Part shown: positions 26,534-35,285 of the stretch, in pieces | Layout of the letters: every line of letters begins with the position of its first letter | How positions within the stretch are numbered: position 1 is the stretch's first letter | DNA from: Pseudomonas khavaziana | GTDB taxonomy: Bacteria > Pseudomonadota > Gammaproteobacteria > Pseudomonadales > Pseudomonadaceae | Assembly (NCBI RefSeq): GCF_019145205.1 | Contig: NZ_JAHSTT010000003.1 | Coordinates: forward strand, 1 to 64,000 | Reading direction: 5' to 3' | Length of the DNA: 64,000 nt | Translations under genes and position numbers: made by a program | Notes under the pieces: generated by a model | Databases searched by the model: none | Told to the model about the DNA's origin: nothing | Seen by the model: the letters and a program-made list of their open reading frames with translations, nothing else

Positions 26534-28030
26534 ATGAATAAGCCAGCCGTTGTTTTCTTGGGTTTCGTTGTCGCCATCGGCGCCGTCAGTGCGGGCGGTG
26601 CCTGGTACACCGGCAAGCAACTGGAGCCGGTCCTGCAGACCGCGATCCAGAACGCCAACAAAGAGCTGCAGACCTCCATGGCCGGCGTCGACGGCACCCT
26701 GGCCCTGGAGCTGGTGTCCCTGGACCGTGGCGTGTTCAGCAGCACCGCGCACTACCGCCTCAAAGGCCAGGGCAGCGTGTTCGGTGAAGACAACCCGAAC
26801 CCCGAGTTGCTGTTCGTCGACCACATCGAGCACGGCCCGCTGCCATTCTCGCGCCTGGTGACCCTCAAATGGCTGCCGGTCATGGCCACCAGTCACTACG
26901 AACTGGAAAAGAACCCCACCACGGAAAAATGGTTCGCCGCCAGCAAAGACGTGTCGCCGCTCAAAGGCGTGGCGAATATCGGCTATAGCCGCTCGGTCAG
27001 CGGCAACATCGAATTGCTGCCCCTGGAGTTCAAGGACGACAGCTCCTCGGTGAGCTTCTCCGGTGCCAACCTGGACTTCGACAGCAGCGCCGAAGGCCAG
27101 AAGGTCAAGGCCGACGGTTTCATGAACAGCCTCAAGGTCGCCGCGGTGGATGCCAACGGCGCGCCGTTCGAAGCCGAGCTGGCTGGCCTGACCGTGGCCA
27201 GCAACCTGGAGAAATCCACCTTTGGCTTCTACACCGGCCAGAACACCGTGGAGCTGACTGACACCAAGGTCACCTTCGGCCCGCAGAAAGCCGTGCTGAC
27301 CCTCAAGGGCTTCGAGCAGAAAGACTCCACCCAAGCCAAGGACAACAACCTGGCCGGCCGCGTCGACTACAAGATCGACGAGATCGGTTACCAGGGTAAG
27401 CCTGTCGGTTCGGCCGCCATGGCCGTGAGCATGAAGAACGTCGATATCCCGGCGATGCTGGTGCTGACCAAGCTCTACCAGGACAAGATGCAACCGGTGC
27501 AAGCCGCGGCCGCCGCTGGCCAACCGGTGCCTGAACTGCAATTGACCGAAGCCGAGCAGACCCTGGCCGAAGCCAACGTCAACCAGGTGCTGGCCGCCAA
27601 GCCGCAATTGGCCGTGGAAAACCTGTCGTTGAAAACCACCCACGGCGAAAGCAAGTTCAACCTGGTGGTCGACCTGGCCAAGCCAACGTCCATGGAACTG
27701 CCGCCGGTTGAACTGGGCAAGCAAATGGTTGCGCTGCTGGATGCCAACCTGACCCTGTCCAAGCCGATGATCAGCGACGTGGCGGCCCTGCAAGCCCAGG
27801 TCGGTGGCGTGACTGACTCAAAGGCCATCGAGCAGCAATCGCAGATGGCGGCCGAGATGGTCAGCAGCATGGCGGTCGGTACCCAAATGGCGACCCTGGT
27901 GGGCACCGATGTGGTTTCCAAGCTGCACTATGCCAACGACGAAGTGACCTTCAACGGCCAGAAGATGACTGTTGAGCAGTTCATCAGCTTTGTGATGTCC
28001 AAAGTCGGTGCAGTAAGCGGCGCGCAATAA
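26534..28030 (+). CDS. DUF945 (YdgA-family) protein
   Basis: 498 residues. N-terminal signal/anchor helix (PAVVFLGFVVAIGAVSAGGA), then GAWYTGKQLEPVLQTAIQ, typical of YdgA/DUF945, and repeated beta-rich segments. Probably an inner-membrane-anchored periplasmic protein of unknown function. Monocistronic, with REP doublets on both sides. Confidence 0.8.
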   Translation: MNKPAVVFLGFVVAIGAVSAGGAWYTGKQLEPVLQTAIQNANKELQTSMAGVDGTLALELVSLDRGVFSSTAHYRLKGQGSVFGEDNPNPELLFVDHIEHGPLPFSRLVTLKWLPVMATSHYELEKNPTTEKWFAASKDVSPLKGVANIGYSRSVSGNIELLPLEFKDDSSSVSFSGANLDFDSSAEGQKVKADGFMNSLKVAAVDANGAPFEAELAGLTVASNLEKSTFGFYTGQNTVELTDTKVTFGPQKAVLTLKGFEQKDSTQAKDNNLAGRVDYKIDEIGYQGKPVGSAAMAVSMKNVDIPAMLVLTKLYQDKMQPVQAAAAAGQPVPELQLTEAEQTLAEANVNQVLAAKPQLAVENLSLKTTHGESKFNLVVDLAKPTSMELPPVELGKQMVALLDANLTLSKPMISDVAALQAQVGGVTDSKAIEQQSQMAAEMVSSMAVGTQMATLVGTDVVSKLHYANDEVTFNGQKMTVEQFISFVMSKVGAVSGAQ

Positions 28031-28049
28031 GCCTGGAATGCGCTAAAAA

Positions 28050-28142
28050 ATGTGGGAGGGGGCTTGCTCCCGATGGCGGAGTGTCAGTCAGTATATTTAT
28101 AACTGACCCACCGCTATCGGGAGCAAGCCCCCTCCCACATTT
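28050..28142. repeat. REP doublet (type 1)
   Basis: GTGGGAGGGGGCTTGC and its inverted copy around a loop containing GATGGC/GCTATC. It starts 19 bp after the stop of the DUF945 gene, consistent with a transcript-end role. Confidence 0.88.
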
Positions 28143-28331
28143 GTCTTCGTGCCTGGCAAGAAATTTTTGTCAGCCAATTCTGAACAATTGTTCTGAATTG
28201 CCCTTCCCCTGACATCGCTAAGGGATAGTTCGCCCAGGAAAGCTAGGTCGGGTCCCGAGACGCCGACACCCTGATGCACATCGCTCAGGATCACCCATCG
28301 TTGCAGCTTTCCTTGTAAGGAAGCCGACGAC
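28143..28331 (+). promoter_or_regulatory. pgaA: pgaABCD leader and promoter region
   Basis: About 190 bp between a REP doublet and pgaA. An AATTCTGAACAATTGTTCTGAATT-like dyad lies near 28175-28200, with the perfect core GAACAATTGTTC (28181-28192). AAGGAAG precedes the pgaA ATG. In E. coli the pga leader is controlled by CsrA and its promoter by NhaR; equivalent control here is only inferred. Confidence 0.4.
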
Positions 28332-30812
28332 ATGTTGCGAATTCATCCACTCAGTGCATCAGGCCAGTTGCGACTGCTCATTGGAGCAGCCTTGTGCGGC
28401 CCATTGCTGATGCCGGCCTTTGCCGTGGCTGACCCTGCCTACGACGCCCTGATCATCCAGGCCCGCAACGGTCACTTCACACCCGCCTTGACCCAGTTGC
28501 GCCAACTGTCCGCCGAACGCCAGAGCCCAGGCCAGGTCAGCGACCACCTGGTGATCGCCGGCTGGGCCGGGCAAGACGCCGAAGTGCTGAAGGTGTACGA
28601 GGCACAAGGCAAACATCGCAACCTCACTACCCAGGCACTCGCCACGGTGGCGCGCACCTATCGTAATCAAAAGCAATGGGCCCAGGCCGAGGCGGTCTAT
28701 CGCCAGGCGCTGCTGCGTGAGCCGAATAACGTCGACCTGCAACTGGGCCAGGCCCTGACCCAGGCCGATGGCGGCAAAGCCAACGAGGCGGTGCAACGCC
28801 TGCGCACGATGGTGGCGGCCCAACCCAATGACCCGAACCGCCGCATGGCCTTGGGTTATGCGCTGACACGCGCCGGTTTGAACTACGACGCGCTGTTCGA
28901 GTTCGACCAAGCCTTTATCCGCGCCGGCAACAAGCCGGAAGTGGCCCGCGAATACATCGTCGCCTTGCAAAAAGCCCGCATGCCGGAGCCTGCCCTACGC
29001 CTGTCGGCCAAACGCCCCGGCCTGGTGGATGCGGTTACCCAGCGCCGCCTGGAAGGCGACCTCGCCGCCGAGCGCGTACGCATGGCCGAGTTCGCCACAC
29101 GTACTGAGAAGGAGCGCTATGTCATCGCTGATCGCGCCCTGCAGGATTACGACAAATTGATCAGCCGCTGGGGCCCGGACGCCACTGCCCACGACGACGT
29201 GGTGGGCTGGCGTATTGACCGCCTGGGCGCGCTCAAGGCGCGGGCACGCACGGCTGAGGTGATCCGCGAGTACGAAACACTCACGGCCGAGGGCGTGCAG
29301 TTGCCGACCTATGCCGTGCGCTGGGTGGCTGCGTCCTACCTCGACCAGCGTCTGCCGGAAAAAGCCGCGCCGCTGTACCGCCAGGCGCTGACCGCAGCAG
29401 ACGCCGACGTTGGTGATCACGTCAAAGACAGCACGGCCCTGTTCTACGCCCTGTTGGAAAACGACCAGGTCGATGAGGCGCGTGCGGTCGCCACGCAGCT
29501 GGCCAGCACCGAGAAGCCTCGGGTCGAACTCAAGGGCCTGCCCATTGGCAACCCCAACGACGAGTGGATGGACGCCCAGCAACTGGCAGCCCAGGCCGGC
29601 ACCTATGGGGCTGACCTGGATGCCAGCGAACAAACCCTGGAAGACCTGGGCAGCAAAGCCCCCGGCAGCATCGGTGTGCGCCTGGCCCAAGCGGAAATGT
29701 ACCGGGCCCGTGAATGGCCAAGGCGCGCTGAAGACTCCCTCAAGGAGACTGAAAACCAGAGCCCCCGCGACATCGGTGTGGAAATGTCCCAAGGCTTCAC
29801 CGCGCTGGACTTGCAGGAGTGGCGACAACTGGATCTGCTCACCGATGACGTCGTCGCCCGTGCCCCGGACAACCGCCAGGTACAGCGCCTCAAGCGCCTG
29901 CGCGATGTCCACGACATGGCCGAAGTGCGGGTGGAAGCCTACACCGGTAAAAGCTTCGGTGGCGGCAATAACCAAGAAGCCGGCGCGGTGTCGGGCAGCC
30001 GCGACTGGGGCATCGAAAGTGTGATCTACACCCCGCCCATCGACGAAGACTGGCGCGTGTTCGCCGGTGTCGGCTATGGCACTGCCGATTTTGCCGAAGG
30101 CACCGGCCATCATCGCTGGCAGCGTGTGGGCGTGGAGCGGCGCACCCGCGACATGACCATCGAAGCAGAGGTGTCCAACCATTCCTATGGCGATGGCTCA
30201 AAGCAAGGCGCGAGCGTGTCGATCGCCCGCGACATCAACGACCACTGGCAGTACGGCGGCAGCCTTGGCTACCTGCTCAACACCACGCCGCTGCGGGCGT
30301 TGAATGATGGGGTTACGGCCAACGGCGGCAGCGGTTTTATCCGCTGGCGTGCGAATGAAAGCCGCGAGTGGAAACTGACTGTCAGCCCGTCCCATTTCAG
30401 CGATGGCAACGACCGCGTCGAAGCCTTGCTCACGGGCCGCGAAGGCATCTATAGCTCGCCGAAAGTACAAGTGGAGCTGGGCCTGGACGTCGGTGCCAGC
30501 CGCAACAGCAAGGAAGACACGATCTACTTCAACCCCAAGTCCGACTTCAGCGTTTTGCCCACCGTCAACGTCAACCATGTGCTTTATCACCGCTACGAAA
30601 CCCAGTGGAGTCAGCAGTTCCAGGTCGGCGCAGGCACCTATAGCCAGAAGGATTACTCCACCGGTGGCGTTGGCTTGATCGGCTACGGCCAACGCTTTCG
30701 CTGGAATGACGTGCTGGAAGCCGGCGCCAACCTGAGCCTGGTCAGCCGACCTTACGACGGCGAGCGCGAACGTGATCTGCGCCTGCTCCTCGACCTCACT
30801 TACCGTTTCTAG
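28332..30812 (+). CDS. pgaA: Poly-beta-1,6-GlcNAc outer-membrane export porin PgaA
   Basis: 826 residues. Signal peptide ending near AFAVA, a TPR superhelix in the periplasm (about 30-500; repeats such as VARTYRNQKQWAQAEAVYRQ), then a C-terminal beta barrel (about 520-826) ending LLLDLTYRF with the terminal aromatic residue. PgaA guides de-N-acetylated polymer through the outer membrane. First gene of pgaABCD, 12 bp before pgaB. Confidence 0.92.
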   Translation: MLRIHPLSASGQLRLLIGAALCGPLLMPAFAVADPAYDALIIQARNGHFTPALTQLRQLSAERQSPGQVSDHLVIAGWAGQDAEVLKVYEAQGKHRNLTTQALATVARTYRNQKQWAQAEAVYRQALLREPNNVDLQLGQALTQADGGKANEAVQRLRTMVAAQPNDPNRRMALGYALTRAGLNYDALFEFDQAFIRAGNKPEVAREYIVALQKARMPEPALRLSAKRPGLVDAVTQRRLEGDLAAERVRMAEFATRTEKERYVIADRALQDYDKLISRWGPDATAHDDVVGWRIDRLGALKARARTAEVIREYETLTAEGVQLPTYAVRWVAASYLDQRLPEKAAPLYRQALTAADADVGDHVKDSTALFYALLENDQVDEARAVATQLASTEKPRVELKGLPIGNPNDEWMDAQQLAAQAGTYGADLDASEQTLEDLGSKAPGSIGVRLAQAEMYRAREWPRRAEDSLKETENQSPRDIGVEMSQGFTALDLQEWRQLDLLTDDVVARAPDNRQVQRLKRLRDVHDMAEVRVEAYTGKSFGGGNNQEAGAVSGSRDWGIESVIYTPPIDEDWRVFAGVGYGTADFAEGTGHHRWQRVGVERRTRDMTIEAEVSNHSYGDGSKQGASVSIARDINDHWQYGGSLGYLLNTTPLRALNDGVTANGGSGFIRWRANESREWKLTVSPSHFSDGNDRVEALLTGREGIYSSPKVQVELGLDVGASRNSKEDTIYFNPKSDFSVLPTVNVNHVLYHRYETQWSQQFQVGAGTYSQKDYSTGGVGLIGYGQRFRWNDVLEAGANLSLVSRPYDGERERDLRLLLDLTYRF

Positions 30813-30824
30813 AAGAGCCTGACC

Positions 30825-32828
30825 ATGACCCTCCTCAGCCGTTGCTTACTGGTCCTGGGTGTAATGCTGGCCGCCGCCTGCGCCCAGCAACCCGCGCCAT
30901 TCGTTCCACCTGCCGAGCGGCCGATACTGGCCAGCGAAGCGCCGTGGCCGAAGAACCATTTCCTGGGCATTGCCTACCACGACGTCTCGGACAACGACCC
31001 CGACCAGGCCGTGGTGGCGGTGCGTACCGAACGTTTGATCGAGCAACTGGCCTGGCTGCGAGAGAACGGCTACCAGGCGGTCAGCGTCGACCAAGTGCTC
31101 GCTGCGCGCCGGGGCGGGCCGACGCTGCCGCCCAAGGCCGTGATGCTCAGCTTCGATGACGGCTATTCCAGCTTCTACACCCGCGTGATGCCGATCCTAC
31201 GGGCCTACAACTGGCCTGCCGTGCTGGCGCCGGTGGGCAGTTGGATCGATACGCCGCTGAACCAGCCGGTGGACTTCGCCGGCACACCACGGGCGCGGGG
31301 TGACTTCCTGACCTGGCAGCAGATCCGCGAAGTGTCCCAGTCGGGCCTGGTGGAAATCGCCGCCCATACCGACGCCAATCACAAAGGCATTCTCGCCAAC
31401 CCCCAGGGCAACCTGGAGCCGGCCGCCACCACGCGTCGCTATGACCCGGCGACCCGTCGCTACGAAACCGAAGCACAGTTCCAGGCACGGATGCGCACGG
31501 ACGTCGCGGCCATCTCCAACAAGATCCGTACCGTCACCGGCAAGTCGCCGCGGGTGTGGGTGTGGCCTTACGGCGCGGCCGACGGCACCACCCTGGCCGT
31601 GGTGGGTGAACACGGCTATGAGATGGCGCTGACCCTCGACGACGGCCTGGATGATTCGAACAAGCTGATGAACAGCCCGCGCTTCCTGGTGGCCTCCGAC
31701 CCCGATGGCGAACACTTCGCCAGCAGCATGGTCGCGGTGCAGGCCAAGGCGCCGCTGCGCGTGCTGCACGTGGACCTGGATCATGTCTATGACCCCGACC
31801 CGGTCCAGCAGGCGCACAATCTCGACGTACTGGTGCAGCGCGTGGTGGATATGGGCGCTGTCACCGTGTTCCTGCAAGCCTACGCCGACCCCAAGGGCGA
31901 TGGCCTGGTGCATTCGCTGTACTTCCCGAACCGCCACCTGCCGATGCGTGCCGACCTGTTCAACCGTGTCTCCTGGCAGCTGCATACCCGTGCCCACGCC
32001 AGCGTGTTTGCATGGATGCCGGTGCTCAGTTTCGCCCTCGACTCCAAGCTGCCACGCGTCACCCGTTGGGACCCGCAGACCGGTAAGGTCGGCACCGATC
32101 CGGATCAATACCAGCGGCTGTCACCCTTCGACCCAAAAGTGCGACAGATGATTGGCGAGATCTATGAAGACCTGGCGCGCACCAGCAACAGTGCCATCGA
32201 CGGCGTGCTCTACCACGACGATGCGCTGCTCAGCGACTTTGAAGACGCCAGCCCCGCCGCACTCAAGGCCTACGCCGCGCAGGGCCTGCCGGACAACATC
32301 GCCGCACTGCGTGCCGATCCTGCGCTGATGCAACGTTGGACGCGTTTCAAGAGCCGCTACCTGATCGACTTCACCAACGAGTTGACCGTCAAGTTCCGCA
32401 CTATTCGCGGCCCGCAGATACTCACCGCACGCAATATCTTTGCCGAGCCGATGCTCAACCCTGGCAGCGAAGCCTGGTTCGCGCAGAACCTTGATGACTT
32501 CCTCCAGACCTATGACTGGACGGCGCCCATGGCCATGCCGCTGATGGAGGGCCAGTCGCTCAAAGACTCCAATGCCTGGCTGGAAAAACTGGTAGCCACG
32601 GTCAAGGCGCGCCCCGGCGCCCTGGATAAAACCATCTTCGAGCTGCAAGCCAAAGACTGGCGCACCAAGGCCGCGCCGGATATCAGCGCTACGCAATTGG
32701 CGCAATGGATGGGTGTACTCAAACGCCAGGGCGTCACCAGTTTCGGCTACTACCCGGACAACTTCCTGGAGAACTCCCCGGACTTGAAGACGATACGTCC
32801 GGCCCTTTCCAACCAGTGGAATCCTTAG
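30825..32828 (+). CDS. pgaB: Poly-GlcNAc de-N-acetylase/hydrolase lipoprotein PgaB
   Basis: 667 residues. Lipobox LAAAC (Cys19). The CE4 deacetylase domain has SFDDG with Asp111/Asp112 and the metal-binding His pair in AAHTDANH (His181, His186), matching the known PgaB catalytic set. The C-terminal half (about 310-667) is the TIM-barrel hydrolase-like domain with VLYHDDALLSDFED. It partly deacetylates the polymer so PgaA can export it. 3 bp before pgaC. Confidence 0.93.
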   Translation: MTLLSRCLLVLGVMLAAACAQQPAPFVPPAERPILASEAPWPKNHFLGIAYHDVSDNDPDQAVVAVRTERLIEQLAWLRENGYQAVSVDQVLAARRGGPTLPPKAVMLSFDDGYSSFYTRVMPILRAYNWPAVLAPVGSWIDTPLNQPVDFAGTPRARGDFLTWQQIREVSQSGLVEIAAHTDANHKGILANPQGNLEPAATTRRYDPATRRYETEAQFQARMRTDVAAISNKIRTVTGKSPRVWVWPYGAADGTTLAVVGEHGYEMALTLDDGLDDSNKLMNSPRFLVASDPDGEHFASSMVAVQAKAPLRVLHVDLDHVYDPDPVQQAHNLDVLVQRVVDMGAVTVFLQAYADPKGDGLVHSLYFPNRHLPMRADLFNRVSWQLHTRAHASVFAWMPVLSFALDSKLPRVTRWDPQTGKVGTDPDQYQRLSPFDPKVRQMIGEIYEDLARTSNSAIDGVLYHDDALLSDFEDASPAALKAYAAQGLPDNIAALRADPALMQRWTRFKSRYLIDFTNELTVKFRTIRGPQILTARNIFAEPMLNPGSEAWFAQNLDDFLQTYDWTAPMAMPLMEGQSLKDSNAWLEKLVATVKARPGALDKTIFELQAKDWRTKAAPDISATQLAQWMGVLKRQGVTSFGYYPDNFLENSPDLKTIRPALSNQWNP

Positions 32829-32831
32829 ATC

Positions 32832-34172
32832 ATGATCGACAGAATCCTGGCTATATTCGTGTTGGCACTGGTGTTGGGCTTGCCCCTGGGCCTGATCTTC
32901 CTGGTGACCGGGCAGTTCCTGATGGACTTCGTGTTCTTCTACCCACTGTTCATGTCGGCGCTGTGGATCGCCGGCGGTCTGTATTTTTGGCTGCACTGGG
33001 AGCGCCATTGGCCGTGGGAAGCAGACACGCCTGCGCCGACCCTGGCCGGCGAGCCGCTGATCTCGATCATCATTCCTTGCTACAACGAGGGTGATAACGT
33101 CGCCGACACCATGGCGGCCGCATTGGCCCAGGTGTACCCGAATATCGAAGTGATCGCCGTCAACGACGGCTCCAGCGACAACACTGCCGCGGTGCTCGAT
33201 GCCCTGGCGCTGCAACACCCACGCCTGCGCGTGCTGCACCTGGCGCAGAACCAGGGCAAGGCCGTGGCCCTGCGCATGGGCGCCGTGGCTGCGCGCAGCG
33301 AATACCTGGTGTGCATCGATGGCGATGCCTTGCTCGACAAAAACGCGGCGGCCTACATGGTCGCGCCGATGCTCGACAACCCGCGCCTGGGCGCCGTCAC
33401 CGGCAACCCACGCATCCGTACGCGCTCGACCTTGATCGGCCGGGTGCAGGTGGGCGAGTTCTCCTCGATCATCGGCTTGATCAAGCGTACCCAGCGGGTG
33501 TTCGGGCGAATTTTCACGGTCTCGGGAGTGGTGGTGGCGTTTCGCAAGAAGGCGCTGGACCGCATCGACTACTGGAGCACCGACATGATCACCGAAGACA
33601 TCGATGTCAGTTGGAAGCTGCAACTGGATCACTGGTCGATCTTCTACGAGCCGCGTGCACTGTGTTGGATCCTCATGCCCGAGACCGTCGGCGGCCTGTG
33701 GAAGCAGCGGTTGCGCTGGGCCCAGGGCGGCGCCGAAGTATTGTTCAAGAACATCCGTGGCATCTGGCAATGGCGCCATCGCTACCTGTGGCCGCTGCTG
33801 TTCGAATACTGCCTGTCCACCGGTTGGGCGTTCACCTTCCTGCTCTCGGTGGTCTTCTGGGCCATGGGTAAATTCGTCACCCTGCCGGCGGCCATTACCG
33901 TCGACTCCCTGGTGCCGCCCGCGTTTACCGGCCTGGTGCTGGCGATGGTGTGCCTGCTGCAGTTTGCGGTGAGTATCCTGATCGACCGGCGCTACGAAAA
34001 AGACCTGTGGAAAACCCTGTTCTGGACCGTGTGGTACCCGATGGTGTTCTGGCTGGTGAGCCTGTTCACCACGCTGGTGAGCTTTCCCAAGGTGTTGTTC
34101 AACCAGCATCAGAAGCGCGCACGCTGGGTAAGCCCGGATCGCGGTATCAAACCTGCCCGAGAGGAGGCGTGA
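32832..34172 (+). CDS. pgaC: Poly-GlcNAc synthase PgaC (GT2)
   Basis: 446 residues. Two N-terminal helices, then a cytoplasmic GT-A domain with VNDGSSDN, the DxD-type [17 protein letters not shown] (base) and QRLRWAQGG (QxxRW), followed by C-terminal helices. It polymerises GlcNAc from UDP-GlcNAc and is normally activated by c-di-GMP together with PgaD. That the Lap adhesin is also c-di-GMP-controlled links the two loci functionally. Confidence 0.94.
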   Translation: MIDRILAIFVLALVLGLPLGLIFLVTGQFLMDFVFFYPLFMSALWIAGGLYFWLHWERHWPWEADTPAPTLAGEPLISIIIPCYNEGDNVADTMAAALAQVYPNIEVIAVNDGSSDNTAAVLDALALQHPRLRVLHLAQNQGKAVALRMGAVAARSEYLVCIDGDALLDKNAAAYMVAPMLDNPRLGAVTGNPRIRTRSTLIGRVQVGEFSSIIGLIKRTQRVFGRIFTVSGVVVAFRKKALDRIDYWSTDMITEDIDVSWKLQLDHWSIFYEPRALCWILMPETVGGLWKQRLRWAQGGAEVLFKNIRGIWQWRHRYLWPLLFEYCLSTGWAFTFLLSVVFWAMGKFVTLPAAITVDSLVPPAFTGLVLAMVCLLQFAVSILIDRRYEKDLWKTLFWTVWYPMVFWLVSLFTTLVSFPKVLFNQHQKRARWVSPDRGIKPAREEA

Positions 34173-34174
34173 GC

Positions 34175-34657
34175 ATGAAACTGGTCAGAACTCGCCAAAG
34201 CCCTGTGATGTGGATCATCGATGTGTTGCTGACCTTGCTGGCCTGGGGCGGGCTGGTCTGGCTGCTGGCGCGTGGCATCGGCGCCATGCTCGAGACCCAT
34301 GGCGGCCCGCGCATCGAAGCGCCGATCTTTGCCGCGCTCAACACCCTGCAGATCTACCTGTGGATCGCGTTGTTCAATGCCTTGATCCTGATCGGCTGGG
34401 CGCGCTATCAACAGCGCCGCGGCCGCCAGTTTGCCCAGCGTCGCGCCGAGGCCAAGGCCCTGAGCGACAAGCACTTGAGTGAAAGCTTCAACCTGGGCGA
34501 TGGTCACCTGGAGCAGTTTCGCAAACCCGGCGTGCTGGTGATCCACAATAACGAGGAGGGCGGGGTGGAAGACGTGAAGTCCCACGTCTCCCGCGACGTC
34601 GAACGCCCCGGCCTGGCCCTGGTGCCAGGCACTGACAAAGACAAGGGCATTGGCTGA
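34175..34657 (+). CDS. pgaD: PgaD, synthase partner
   Basis: 160 residues from ATG 34175, preceded by GAGGAGG. Two membrane helices (about 12-32 and 52-72) and a charged cytoplasmic tail, as in PgaD, which forms the c-di-GMP-sensing interface with PgaC. Two bases separate it from the pgaC stop. An upstream in-frame extension overlapping pgaC is not coding. Confidence 0.85.
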   Translation: MKLVRTRQSPVMWIIDVLLTLLAWGGLVWLLARGIGAMLETHGGPRIEAPIFAALNTLQIYLWIALFNALILIGWARYQQRRGRQFAQRRAEAKALSDKHLSESFNLGDGHLEQFRKPGVLVIHNNEEGGVEDVKSHVSRDVERPGLALVPGTDKDKGIG

Positions 34658-34670
34658 CCTACGAGTACCC

Positions 34671-34932
34671 AATGTGGGAGGGGGCTTGCTCCCGATAGCA
34701 GAGTCTCAGCCACCAGATATATGACTGACACACCGCCATCGGGGGGCAAGCCCTAATGCCAGTCAGTTAAGGCTTTTTTGTAGGAGCGAGCTTGCTCGCG
34801 AAAAACTTACAGGCGCCGCGCTCATTCAGCAAAGACGCGTTATCGTTGACGTTTTTCGCGAGCAAGCTCGCTCCTACAGAAGGCGATGACCGCTTAACTG
34901 ACTGGCATTAGGGCAAGCCCCCTCCCACATTG
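34671..34932. repeat. Type 1 REP doublet interrupted by a small mobile element
   Basis: The left half starts at 34674 with GTGGGAGGGGGCTTGC and reaches CATCGGGGGGCAAGCCC at 34753. The right half resumes with GGGCAAGCCCCCTCCC at 34911. Removing the insert and one duplicate restores an ordinary doublet like the one at 28050. Confidence 0.85.
34754..34910. mobile_element. MITE-like element carrying a type 2 REP doublet
   Basis: 157 bp with perfect 18-bp terminal inverted repeats TAATGCCAGTCAGTTAAG / CTTAACTGACTGGCATTA. It is flanked by a direct 10-bp repeat GGGCAAGCCC (34744-34753 and 34911-34920) that looks like a target-site duplication in the host REP. The interior is a complete type 2 REP doublet (GTAGGAGCGAGCTTGCTCGC at 34780 and its inverse ending at 34878). 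There is no coding capacity, so movement must have been in trans; a 10-bp duplication would fit an IS4-type transposase (inference). Confidence 0.75.
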
Positions 34933-35285
34933 GTTATGTCCCACCTTATAGATGGCAGCCCCAGCGTCGAATTCCGATAAATGGGATCCAATTCACAAAT
35001 CCCCCGCGAACTTTTCTCCCTTCCTCGGTACTAACCTATCTCGACGAAACTTGATGGCTAAATAATGGCAATCAAAAATTCATTCGTCGAATCGCCATCA
35101 AAATAGTCGCCACTTGTCGGAATAATCACTCCATGTGCCCGGCCAAGACTCTTTTGATGAAAATTTATTATTAATAATCAATAGGTTAAAAGACTAACCA
35201 ATCGAACGGCCCAACTTCGCCCGTTTCTAGGCTAGCTGGAAGTTCGATGTTAGTTTCGCGGCCCTTGATTTTCGATGGATCGAAC
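34933..35285 (+). promoter_or_regulatory. AT-rich control region upstream of cdiB/cdiA
   Basis: About 350 bp without a gene and richer in A/T than its surroundings. It contains two interlocked inverted repeats: TCGACGAA (35041-35048) with TTCGTCGA (35083-35090), and TTGATGGC (35051-35058) with GCCATCAA (35094-35101). The order A-B-A'-B' would allow either a pseudoknot in RNA or alternative protein sites in DNA. AT-rich TTATTATTAATAATCAATAG at about 35165-35184 is a candidate -10 or silencer-binding tract. Confidence 0.45.
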
